Source of the DNA: Tetmemena sp. SeJ-2015
Lineage: Eukaryota > Ciliophora > Spirotrichea > Sporadotrichida > Oxytrichidae
Direction of reading: 5' to 3'
Assembly: GCA_027382625.1 (NCBI GenBank)
Contig: JAJKFJ010021979.1
Location: 1 to 64,000 of the forward strand
DNA length: 64,000 nt
In this document: positions 28,543-38,359 of the stretch, piece after piece
How positions within the stretch are numbered: the stretch's first letter is position 1
Layout of the letters: every line of letters starts with the position of its first letter
The notes under the pieces: generated by a model
Databases searched by the model: none
What the model was told of the DNA's origin: nothing
What the model saw: the letters and a program-made list of their open reading frames with translations, nothing else
Made by a program: the position numbers and the translations under genes

Positions 28543-29278
28543 TCATAAAAATTCAGGGACCACACATCTATTCTTGTAGTTAAGCTTTGCGAATGATCCA
28601 TTTTAAGGTCTGTTTTCACCCTCAGCCCATGCTCTAAGTAGGTCTGCGATTTAAGCTGGGGGAAGTAAAGTTGAGTTAGGGTCTTTCTCTGCTTCTCCAG
28701 TAGCATCTATCATAGTAGGTAGGATGCAAATAACATCAGAGGATTTAGGTATATCCACTCTTTCAGCCAGTTGCATCGAAATGGCATGAGTAGCTTGCTT
28801 AGTTATTCCATAAGCAAAGGCAAAGTTAACGGGGCCTTCGAAAGCTGCAGATGCACCTGTAAAGCAAAGCAGTCCCTACTCTCCAAGGTACCTTGCGGCC
28901 AAATGCCCTGTAAGTAAAGCAGATTGAGCACACATCTTGTCTAGCTTCTCGTATTTGACGAATATATCATCATCCTTCACATTTCCCATTTCAAAGCCAC
29001 CTGCAGTGCAGATGATTGAATCAAAATTTCTAGAGAAGGCTGCGGTCTTTTCATGAATTGCTTTTAATTGAGCTTAAATCTACTGCTCTGTTGAGAGAGT
29101 AAAGTTATCGGTAGCTTAATCATTAGGTCTAACGTCTATAGAGATTATACCCAAAAAAATAGTTAAATTTATTTTTGTCTATATTGAGGATTCTCCATCC
29201 ACTCTTTTTGAATGAAGATACAACACTTCTCCCTAATGCGCCTGATCCTCCAATCACTAAACCAACTTTGCTTTTCAT
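28543..29278 (-). CDS. short-chain dehydrogenase, quinoid dihydropteridine reductase-like
   Basis: NAD(P)H-dependent reductase that regenerates tetrahydrobiopterin/tetrahydropteridine (family role). Start ATG 29278 (MKSKVGLVIGGSGALGRSVV). The Rossmann glycine motif GGSGALG is at the N-terminus. CTAGGFEMGNVKD fits the QDPR cofactor strand, and YGITK provides the SDR YxxxK catalytic pair. LLCFTGASAAFEGP and the closing GENRPQNGSF also match QDPR. About 230 residues, the usual length. Stop TGA 28543-28545. A 43-bp IES with pointer GTCTATA (plus strand) lies at 29134-29176. Its start is about 210 bp from the divergent metallophosphoesterase cluster. Confidence 0.85.
29134..29176 (-). other. IES in the QDPR-like gene, pointer TATAGAC
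   Basis: On the plus strand GTCTATA occurs at 29134-29140 and 29177-29183. Excision joins RILNID to VRPNDQAT in frame on the minus strand; the only GT-AG option is 15 nt. Confidence 0.9.
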
Positions 29279-29486
29279 TAATGATCTTAATTTATTTATA
29301 TATAATTCAGTAATATTGAAAGCTCATTTGAGGGATTTTATAATTTTTATGGAAAAAATAATCCTCAATTCTTTTATCAATTATCAAATTGCTTTTAAGT
29401 GATAATAAAAGATTTTATTTATTTTTAAGAATAGCTTTCTTAATTTAAAATTTTGCAGTAAAAGTTATAAATTTAATACATAATAA

Positions 29487-30651
29487 ATGAAAGGATCCTC
29501 TCTATTTAAACTAACTATATTGGCGACAATTTCTACAGTAGCTGTTTGTCGTGATGACAATTACCAATTGAAGGTGAATAGTAACGGAACATTTAAATTT
29601 GTTCAGTTCACTGACATCCATATGGGAGAAGGAAACGACACTGATTTGGGAGCTATGAACGTTATGAGAAGGGTGCTTGAACTTGAGAAGCCAGACTTCG
29701 TAGTAAGCACAGGAGACGTAGTGTCTGGATACGCATGGGATCCTCTTATTCCAAACTGGTACTCTAAAATCTTTGTCAACTTTACTGTTCCTATGTATGA
29801 GCATAATATTCACTGGGCTCTCACTGCTGGAAACCATGACACTCAGGCTGATTTAACGAGAGAACAGGTATCTGAGGTAGACAGATCTTATAACTTGAGT
29901 TTGACCAAGCCAAATGCTGGAAATCTCTCTCACGCTTTTAACTATATGCTGCCAGTTTACAATTAAAATGGAGAAGATGTTGCTTTCAGACTTTGGTTCT
30001 TAGACTCAGGTGAAGATAACTGCATGGGAGTCTAAGGATACGATTGTGTCAGACCAGACTAAGTTCAGTGGTTCAGAGATGAGAATTCTAAGATCCCAGA
30101 ATCAGACCCCAGCAAAGGACATGGATTCTTGTTTGTCCATATTCCACTAGTTGAGTACACTAACTTAGACCTAATGATTTTTTAACATAGTTAACAATCA
30201 AGAATTCTTTGGGCAATACGGAGAGGATGTGTGCTGCTGGTCTCTTAACACAGGCCTTTTTGGTGCCTTAAAAGAATAAAAAACTGTTGAATGGGTGACA
30301 GCAGGTCATGACCATGATAACGATTACTATGGCACCTACGATGGGATAAATCTTGCTTATGGAAGAAAGACTGGCTATGCCTGTTACGGGCCTGATGGTA
30401 TGTAAAGAGGAGCCAGAGTTTTTGAAGTCACAATGAATCCATATAATATCACTACCTGGGTCAGACAAGAGGATGGATCTATTCACAGAGAAATCAAAGC
30501 AAACCCCAGAGCAATAGGCCAAGCACCTTAAACTAAGTGCTGTTCCGCTGTGGGCAAGGGCCTGCGCATCGACCCCCACAACGAGGAACTTAAATATCTT
30601 AGAGACTATTATCTCAATAGACCTGATCTCGCTCATCTCGTACATGAGTGA
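29487..30651 (+). CDS. secreted calcineurin-like metallophosphoesterase, copy 1
   Basis: Start ATG 29487 with a signal peptide (MKGSSLFKLTILATIS). All five metallophosphoesterase motifs are present in order: FTDIHMG, STGDVVSG, AGNHD, VHIPLVEY and AGHDHDND. This fits the DCR2/plant PAP28-29 branch of purple-acid-phosphatase-like enzymes, which hydrolyse phosphate esters at a dinuclear metal site. Several N-x-S/T sites and paired cysteines (CCWS, CC near the end) fit an extracellular or lysosomal location. It ends LAHLVHE at TGA 30649-30651. One 22-bp IES at 30166. First of three tandem plus-strand paralogues. Confidence 0.9.
30166..30187 (+). other. IES in phosphoesterase copy 1, pointer TAG
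   Basis: TAG at 30166-30168 and 30188-30190. Excision gives VEYTNLVNNQEF in frame, matching copy 3 at the same residue. There is no GT donor. Confidence 0.85.
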
Positions 30652-30776
30652 AAATCTTTTTCATCTCAATACAAAATTTCATTTTCTTCTTTATCAAATC
30701 CAGTTTTTTTACCTTTTTGCTAAACTTACTTTTCAAAAAGAATTTAAATATTAAGTAATAGTAATTTAAACAAGTA

Positions 30777-32173
30777 ATGGATAGATTAGGACACAAAAAT
30801 TTGCTAATCCTTCTGATCCAAATTATTTTAGCAATACTAATACCGTGTAATGTTGAAAGTAAAGTGTACAAGGATCTCAAATTCAATGAGCAAGGGACTT
30901 TCAAGAATATATGTATTTTTTATTAATTTCAAGATTGTATAATTTACAGACACTCATTTTGGAGAGACAGAAGAAGGTGATTTAAAAACTTAAAAAGGCA
31001 TTAGAATTATCCTTGAAAAAGAAAAGCCTGATGCGGCAGTGCTGACGGGGGACATAGTGTCTGGCTACGCTTGGAATAATTAAAGTGGTTGGTACAAATA
31101 GGAATATGAGAAAATCACTAGCATATTATATTTTATTCGAAGAATTCAATGTCTATTGGGCAGCAACCGCTGGTAACCATGATTCAGAAGCTGATCTCAC
31201 TCGAGAATAATTATCCGAACTAGATAGGATATATCCGTTGAGTTTGACTAGACCTAACTCTGGCAACATCTCAAAAGCATTCTACCAAAAATTAAAGATT
31301 TCTCACATTTAATTCAACTATGTAGTTCCTATTTTAGACTCAGCGGGTGAAAATATAGTAACAAGAATGTGGTTTATAGACTCAGGAGCAAGCTCAGGCT
31401 GCTTTGGAAAATATGGTTATGACTGTGTGAGAAAAGACTAAATCGATTGGTTCAGAGAAGCGAACAGCAACATTTCGGATAATGATCCCTCTAAGGGAAG
31501 AGGATTTTTATTCTTGCACATCCCACTAAATGAATATATGGACATGGCTAACTATGAAGAATATTTTGGAACTAAAGGAGAGAAAGTGTGTTGTGGGGCT
31601 TAAAATACAGGGCTATTTGCAGCAATCAAAGAGTAGAAAACTTTAGAATGGGTTTCTTGCGGTCATGATCACGATAATGACTATCATGGCATATATCAAG
31701 ACATACATCTCGCTTTTGGGAGAAAAATGGGATATGGAGCTTATGGCCCAAAAAATATGTTGAGAGGTGCAAGAGTTTTCGAGATATCCAAAGATCCTTA
31801 CACTATAAAAACTTGGGTTCGCTAAGAAGATGGAACCTATCATCACGATAACTTAGCTAACAGAAGAAATCTAATTTTTAAAATCTATTTGATGAGCCTC
31901 AAAAGTTGTGCTGTGGAGCTGATGACTTTGACTTCTTTGAAAGATATAAGGGAATTATATCACTAGCCACACTTGTTTCTGTATTTCTAATAAATAAAGT
32001 CTATGAAAAAAGAGGTAGAATTACTCAGTCAGGCCCGAGTAAATACCACATTTTAATTTATTCAACTCGATAAAGTCGGAGATGTTGAAATGAAGCAACA
32101 GGCCTAGCTTGAACACTCTTAAGAATTTAAAGTTGAAACTGATCCAGACAGTCCAAGAATTAAGAATTCATGA
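30777..32173 (+). CDS. calcineurin-like metallophosphoesterase, copy 2, membrane-anchored
   Basis: Start ATG 30777 with a signal peptide or anchor (NLLILLIQIILAILIPCNV). The same five motifs as copy 1: FTDTHFG, LTGDIVSG, AGNHDSE, LHIPLNEY and CGHDHDND. Unlike copies 1 and 3 it has a C-terminal hydrophobic segment (GIISLATLVSVFLI) and a short acidic cytoplasmic tail (EHSQEFKVETDPDSPR), ending at TGA 32171-32173, so it is probably a type I membrane enzyme. It carries at least three IESs (pointers TTTCAAG, ATTC and AAATCTA) and an ordinary 36-nt intron before the tail. A possible 10-bp insert near 31120 needs confirmation. Confidence 0.88.
30899..30926 (+). other. IES, pointer TTTCAAG
   Basis: TTTCAAG at 30899-30905 and 30927-30933. 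Removing 28 bp joins GTFK to IVQFTDTHF in frame, aligning with FKFVQFTDIH of copy 1. Confidence 0.92.
31279..31311 (+). other. IES, pointer ATTC
   Basis: ATTC at 31279-31282 and 31312-31315. Removing 33 bp gives ISKAFNYVVPIL, aligning with LSHAFNYMLPVY of copy 1. Confidence 0.88.
31867..31880 (+). other. 14-bp IES, pointer AAATCTA
   Basis: AAATCTA at 31867-31873 and 31881-31887. Removing 14 bp joins NRRNL to FDEPQKLCCG in frame, restoring the Cys pair shared by the paralogues. Confidence 0.88.
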
Positions 32174-32273
32174 CTTTTCTCTTCTAAACTTGATTTTACC
32201 ATCTTAAGCTAGCAGTTCTATTTTGATTTCTTAAGGCAGAATCCAAGATTTATAATAAATAATTATAAATTAA

Positions 32274-33440
32274 ATGAGAGGATCCAGTCTTTTCTAGCTT
32301 ACTGTTTTAGCAACTATTTCTGCTTGCGTATTAAGCAGAGATGAAGAGTACTAGTTGAAGATGAACTCAAACGGAAAGTTTAAGTTTGTTCAATTCACTG
32401 ATATTCATTTTGGAGAGGAATATGAGCTTGACAGAGGCAACATGCATGTAATGAAAACTGTTCTAGAAACTGAATAGCCTGACTTTGTGGTAGTGACGGG
32501 AGACGTTGTCTCCGGCTACGCTTGGGATGGAAAGACATAAGGCTGGTTCGCTCAGTAATATGAAAATTTTACTAAGCCACTCTATGAGCACAATATTCAC
32601 TGGGCTTTCACAGCAGGTAACCATGATTCTCAGGCTGACCTGACCAGAGAAGAAATCTCAGAGGTTGACAGAAGCTACAACTTGAGTATTACTCTCCCTA
32701 ACGCTGGAAATCTCTCTCACGCTTTGAACTTTATGCTGCCAATTTATGATCAGAATGGCACCAATGTTGCCTTCAGATTTTGGTTCCTTGACTCTGGCGA
32801 TGAAGGCTGCATGGGAGTTCATGGATATGACTGCGTCATGCCTGACTAAATAGATTGGTTTAGACACGAAAATAAAAAGATCCCTGATGACGATCCAAGC
32901 AAGGGCCATGGCTTCCTCTTTGTTCATCTCCCTCTGGTTGAGTATCTTAACTCTAAAATTTTAATTTATAACCTAGTGAACAACGCAGAGTTCTACGGAT
33001 AATCAGGAGAAGGAGTATGCTGCCCTTCATTAAATACAGGTCTTTTTGGAGCTGCAAAGGAACAACCAAGTGTTGAGTGGATTGTGGCTGGCCATGACCA
33101 CGATAACGATTATTATGGAAACTATGACGGCATCAACCTTGCTTTCGGAAGAAAAACTGGCTACGGTAGCTATGGACCTGACTAACTCCAGAGAGGAGCC
33201 AGAGTCTTTGAGGTCACTTTGGATCCATATTCCGTAGATACCTGGGTCAGATAGGAAGATGGAACAGTTCACAGAGAAACAAAAACCCATAGAAGAGCTG
33301 ACGCTCAAGTTCCACTTCTTACTAAATGCTGCGGCGCTTGGGACAAAGCCATGCGTATTGACACTCACGATGTAGAGAAAAAATTCCTTAGAGATTATTA
33401 TCTCAAAAGAGCTGATCTCGCCCATCTGGTTTAAGAATGA
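32274..33440 (+). CDS. secreted calcineurin-like metallophosphoesterase, copy 3
   Basis: Start ATG 32274 (MRGSSLFQLTVLATIS), a signal peptide nearly identical to that of copy 1. Motifs FTDIHFGEE, VTGDVVSG, AGNHDSQ, VHLPLVEY and AGHDHDND are intact. Overall it is closest to copy 1, including the C-terminal LRDYYLKRADLAHLV, and it lacks the membrane anchor of copy 2. Stop TGA 33438-33440. One 21-bp IES at 32948. Tandem order and similarity point to local duplication, copies 1 and 3 being the younger pair. Confidence 0.9.
32948..32968 (+). other. IES in phosphoesterase copy 3, pointer TAAC
   Basis: TAAC at 32948-32951 and 32969-32972. Excision gives VEYLNLVNNAEF in frame. Same position as the copy 1 IES but a different pointer. 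Confidence 0.9.
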
Positions 33441-33564
33441 AACATCATATTAAAATAATCCAAAGAATTATCAAATATTTTTCACAACTTAGCAATAATG
33501 TTTTTAAAATGACCCTTAGATAGCTAATATGATTTCTAGAATAGATAAATATTTTTAAGATAAA

Positions 33565-36125
33565 ATGAAAAGTATGCATTCATGGAATTAATTTCTGATA
33601 TCTATAGGATTATTGAAGAATACACTCTAAAATTTAGCTTTGCTATCTGCTTTAATTGGCAGCTTAACGCAGGGAAGAGACACTGGAACGACTCTACTAT
33701 CAGTTGAAGATACCCTCTCTCTTTATGATGGTGAGGGAATATACCTATCATCACTAATTTTAAAACCTTTCCAGTTTATTTAAGATGTAAGATTTTAGCT
33801 CTTTATTCATCTATAATTTTAGTATGCATCAAATATCACAGTCGAGGGAAGTCTTTGCTTCGCTTAAAATCTGGAATACTTCAAGGTTCAATGTAAAGCA
33901 AAGGCAAGCAACTAAACTCTTTGGGTACAAAAGATTCTTCTTAATTCAATTTTTAGATTGTAGCAAATCCCTTCAACTTTTAATCGACCAATATTCTATT
34001 GAATGAAGCCAAAAATAATAATATCTCCGCTGTGATTATAATTTATGATACTCCTATTGACGCAGCAGGCTACTATCAGGATCCAGTAATATTTAGTTTT
34101 CTTGCTATATTTTAATCTTAGAGACTGATTTCAATCGCAAATTCCTTGCAAGGAGAGACTATAAAAGCATACAGTTTTCCCTATAAGACTGATCTATCTG
34201 TGAAGCTGGTGCATCAATATCTAACTAATGCTAGCAGTGGAGAGTTGAGAAATGAATTTTTTGGAAATTAATCAAATAAACTTTTGATAATTTTTTGTTT
34301 TTGGGGGTTTTCGGGTTTTAAATATGATTACAGCCTAAATTTTTAAATTTTTTTATAAGAGTTAGAAATTATAAGTATTAGAGTGTAACAGCCTGGAGTT
34401 TAAAATTAAAGACCTCACCCACCTTTTACCCCTTTTTTGTAAGATTAAAGAAAGGGTTTGGAAAAAACGGGGACCCCTCACCCAAAAAAGTTAATTATTT
34501 TAAGGGGGTTTTGATTATTAACATTAATAATTCATACATAGGCCCATTTGCTTTCCTCCATCTTTCCATTAAAACCATATTTAAAATACTAATTTTTGCG
34601 TTTTAACTTCTCTAGATTCGATGGTCCAAAAAATATAATTTGATCTTTTTAGATAAGGGGAGTTGCCAAAAAATAAATTCCCGCCCCAGGGAAACTACCC
34701 CTTCCTTTTAAAGGGGGGGTTTTCGGAAATCCCTTTGAGGTGGCTGGACCCTTATGCACTTCTACCAAGTCTGTTTTGTTGATCCTACCGGTTGTCAAAA
34801 TATGAAAAAGGAAAACAATCTGGAGACGAGAAGGAACAGTGTTTAGGGAACAGAGCATGGGGAGACTGAGAAGTACTGCCGGACAGTGAGGGACGTTTGG
34901 GGAGGCCACCTGAGGGGTTCGAACCCCCCCCTTGGGGGGGTACCTCCCGGCTGACCATGGGGCACACCTTGACTCTGAGATCAGTGACTACTTGGACCAG
35001 GACTACAGACTCACGCAGATGGAGATATTTATGATGGCTAATGGAAAGATGACAAAGCAAATGGCTATGGTGTTTATACTCGACATGTCTAATCTCAAAC
35101 CCCTTAAATCTTACTCTTGGTCAGGTGGTCAGGTATTCCAACTTCTTTAATCTTACTGATGGTCAGGTGGTCAGGTCTTTAATTTTAAACTCCATTCTGT
35201 TACACTCTAATACTTTAATTTCTAACTCTTATATATTTAATTCAGGCTGGGGGTATTTAACGTACTCCAACAGATTATCTAATTTATTTCTAATTTCAAA
35301 AATCATTTCTAAATCTATAATAATTGCTAGGCAGTAGGAGCAGTTGAGAAATGGTACACAGCCTTATCTTTGGTAAGTATTCCATTCAAATATAACTACT
35401 GACTAGGGGTACTTGGTACTGTGTTTTTGGTGGTTTCACTGGGTTTGGAATAAGTATGATGATCATAGTTCGACTTATAATTTATCCATAAATTGTTTGA
35501 CTTTGCACAGATCTTTGCTATCAGTTCCAGGCTTGAAGTTGATTCAGGTTTTCATATACAGCCTGTATGTGGGAGACTGCCCTTGGGAGAATCAGATTCA
35601 ATCCAGATATATGATGATGGCTTTCGTCACCATTTCCACTATCTACTAGACTGCCTTTATTGCTGAATTACCATCAAAAGGGCTAAAATATAAAACCCCA
35701 AAGAAAGAATTAATTTTATTTTAAGGGGAATCTTCTTTTTTATTAAAATTAATTATTTTTTCAATTATGGGCCCTACACGTATCGCAAATTTTGTAATTT
35801 TATTGGGGTAAGACCATATTTGAAAATGACATAATTTTAGTTCGTATTGAATCTTCTCTACCTCGCAATTGCAGTGATGGTCTCAAAGAATATAATTTAG
35901 ACTCGTTCTTAGATAAGGGCAGTAAACATGTTCTTTAACAGAGAGACAATAAATTCCATTTTGCCTTCTTTCGGTAAGACAAAATCAATTTTCCCTTTTA
36001 ATTTTTTATCTTTTCTAATTTTATTAAATGGAAAATTCCCTCTTTTTGAAAAAATGGAAATAAAGGGATTATGCCTTTAAACCTCAACATCTTCAAATGA
36101 TTTATCTTTTTTTTAAAATCTATGA
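33565..36125 (+). CDS. membrane protein with PA-like ectodomain, fragmentary
   Basis: Start ATG 33565 with a hydrophobic leader (NLALLSALIGSL). The ectodomain contains ITVEGSLCFAQNLEYFKVQC and, after a probable insert at about 33932-33998, NNNISAVIIIYDTPIDAAGY, which resembles a protease-associated (PA) domain. SSGELRNEFFGN precedes a degraded stretch from 34270. Hydrophobic segments resume at about 35370 (YLVLCFWWFHWV; SVPGLKLIQVFIYSLYV; MMMAFVTISTIYQTAFIAEL) and, after a 33-nt intron at about 35810, FVLNLLYLAIAVMVSKN. The frame ends near 36125. A receptor-like protein with an extracellular domain and several TMs is the best description. Whether 33.6-34.3 and 35.4-36.1 kb are one gene is inference. 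Confidence 0.45.
34270..34960. other. degraded consensus with noisy copies of nearby sequence
   Basis: Stretched homopolymers throughout. 34340-34430 is an imperfect reverse complement of 35160-35250. 34540-34690 is an imperfect direct copy of about 35830-35960 (shared patterns ACCATATTTxAAAAT and GATAAGGG). This suggests an assembly artefact built from the same locus. Confidence 0.55.
34965..35105 (+). CDS. MORN-repeat-like fragment
   Basis: One frame reads HADGDIYDGQWKDDKANGYG then VYT, a canonical MORN unit. No second unit is clear upstream because of poor sequence. It could be part of a MORN gene otherwise hidden in 34.7-35.0 kb, or a stray MDS. Confidence 0.4.
35115..35180 (+). repeat. 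imperfect tandem repeat, GGTCAGGTGGTCAGG core
   Basis: The block TCTTACTxxTGGTCAGGTGGTCAGGT occurs twice about 40 bp apart; each copy itself contains two GGTCAGGT-like units. Non-coding as far as can be seen. Confidence 0.6.
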
Positions 36126-36179
36126 AATAGGAAATAATTTTATAATATCTTGAGACCAAGAATATGGCCATCATTTTTC

Positions 36180-36509
36180 ATGATGACTTTTGAAGATCTG
36201 GTTCAAAGAGATGGGGATGAGCTATTCAATAGAGAATTTTTATAACAATTGGAGTTAAGATAAAATGAGAGAGCTCGGCCTTTACTGCTTGCAAAAATTG
36301 ATTTCGAGGAATTTAAGACAGGCAATCAGTAAAATTAGTTCAACTCCAAAGATGAATTCAACTCTTATGAGCCATCTTATATTCTTATTTTAAAAATAGC
36401 CAGTTTTAATAATAGACCCATATCAAAGCTATAACAGTCAGAATGGAGTCATAATTATTCTTAATTTATTTTAAACAAAGAATATCAGAATCTAGTAAAT
36501 GAAGCATGA
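36180..36509 (+). CDS. small hydrophilic protein, unknown
   Basis: Uninterrupted frame of 109 codons from ATG 36180 (MMTFEDLVQRDGDELF) to TGA 36507-36509. It has several TAA/TAG glutamines, helical in character with an acidic N-terminus (LELRQNERARPLLLAKIDFE). No recognisable domain. Convergent with the minus-strand gene ending at 36604. Confidence 0.5.
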
Positions 36510-36603
36510 TAACTGAAAATAAATGCTTAGAAAGAAATAAATGGGCAGCAATATGAAAAGAGATATTTGTAATTTCTCCATTAATTTCTTATTCACAAGT
36601 AAT

Positions 36604-38279
36604 TCAAATGTCAAATTCTTCTAAAAATAAATCAAAGCAGTTGTATGTCTGGTCAAGCTAAATGAACTCTTAGTTACAAAAGATTTCTATTTTCCCTTCA
36701 GGATAACGTAAATTTTGTATAGTTGCTCTGTCCTATAGATATATAAAGATAAAGCATTTTCTTACTCATAAATGAAGTCATGTTGCATCTTAAGAGAGTC
36801 AATTAATTCTTGGACATCCTTAGTCCTTAGATTATTGCTAGGGTCTAGTTCGTAAATTTCGAAATCATAAATCTGTTTGATCTTTTGATGAACCTTCTTA
36901 ATCTTTTCCAGATAGTCCTTGAGATCATTCACATCACAAGCCTATATTTCTTCGAATCCTTCGCGAATAAGAGGTTGCTGCCTCAATTCATAGTAGAGTG
37001 CCTTTTAATTTTCAAGTAAGTGGATGGTGTGCACAAATTCATTAAAGTTTACGTTTACCAACTAGGATTCTACTAGTGTTTACGAGTTTCCAGTTAGCAT
37101 TTGAGTATACTTGAGGATCTTATTCAAGTCATCCTATTTCAAATCTTCATTCAAAAGCTCTTTTCCAAAAGGAAGCTACTTTATTTGAGAAAGCTTCAAT
37201 ATTTTGAACATTTTTATGGGTGTGTCAAGTAGCTTTTTTATCTGAAACTCTAGTCGCTTTGTAAAAGATAAATAAAACCAATTAGGGTATTTAGTTCCTC
37301 AAATATTTGCTCTCGTTTAGTTTTCTGAGGCTTTGAAATTCCTCCACTGCTGCCTTAATTTCCCTCCTAGTCTCTTGAGCATTAAACAGTCTGGAAGTTT
37401 TAGATATTGATAAAGTAATTTCAAATTAGTTATTCTACTATACTAGTTTTATTTAAATAACTTTATCATTTAATTACCCTCAAGCCTTTTAAATTTAGTA
37501 ACAATTCTTTGATAATTTTTAAAATAAATATTGAGAATAAGTTCCTTGGCATGTTTTCTTATTAGCAAGGCTTTAAAGTTTCTGAGTTCAACTAATCTGT
37601 CAAGGAATTTGATGGTAGGATCGCATAGCTTTGTAAATGCTTCTGAAATGAATTTGAGTATGGGCATGGATAGTTCGTATCTCTTTTGAATTTCAATAAG
37701 AGCATGAGGTATCTTTTGAATGAGATTAGATATCTTAACACAATAGCCATTTATTTGTTCTAAAAATTTAATGAAGTGAATGGATAACTTACTTTAAACT
37801 TTGGGGTCTTTGAAGTCAATCTTTTCAATTATGTGGAACTGAGAGTAGATGAATTCCACTTTCTCTTTAATGCTTTGCATGAAATCCACCACGAACGTGT
37901 TGTCCAAAATTCTTCCATAGTAGTCTTACAGAATTAGTTTTATAAGCAGAGTTATAGACTCAAGAATTCAATTAATCATTAACAAAAATAAAGAAATTGT
38001 TGTTTCTAAATTATTTTAGTAAATAAATCATTTTATATAAAATTTTGTTAAAAATTTCCCTTTAGTTCAAAGTTTGAGATAGTAAATAAAAGTAATGAAC
38101 CTTAGGATTTAAATTTAATTGTAAGTAAATCCCATTATATCTTTCAGGATTATCATTAGAGATTGAAATCTATCTCTAAGGCCACTCACTCCAGCGTTAT
38201 ACTTATTGTAAATCTCCTTTTCAAAAAAAGGTATGAACTCCTCTAATCTTATTCTCTGACTCTTTTTTACTATTTCCAT
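36604..38279 (-). CDS. alpha-helical protein, unknown
   Basis: Start ATG 38279 (MEIVKKSQRIRLEEFI); stop TGA 36604-36606 after FDLFLEEFDI. Nearly all predicted helix without TMs (FVVDFMQSIKEKVEFIYSQF; LSMPILKFISEAFTKLCDPT; LLENQKALYYELRQQPLI). A large AT-rich gap of about 200 bp separates exon 1 (ending MGFTYN) from ESITLLIKLILQDYYG and is probably an IES. Smaller breaks occur at about 37370-37490 and 37260-37330. The last break is solved by a TAT pointer (DFIY then LQDRATIQNLRY). Long helical bundles of this kind occur in vesicle-tethering subunits, but no family motif is seen. Confidence 0.55.
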
Positions 38280-38359
38280 GTTATTACTATTTAAAATTAT
38301 TAAGATTATTTAAATCCTTAAGAAAGTATTCGATTAGAAAATTAAGAAAATAAAATAAA

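Noticed and set aside
34300..34325. Telomere-like GGGGGTTTTCGGGTTTT
   Set aside because: A single irregular copy inside a stretch with distorted homopolymers; not a telomere or de novo addition site.
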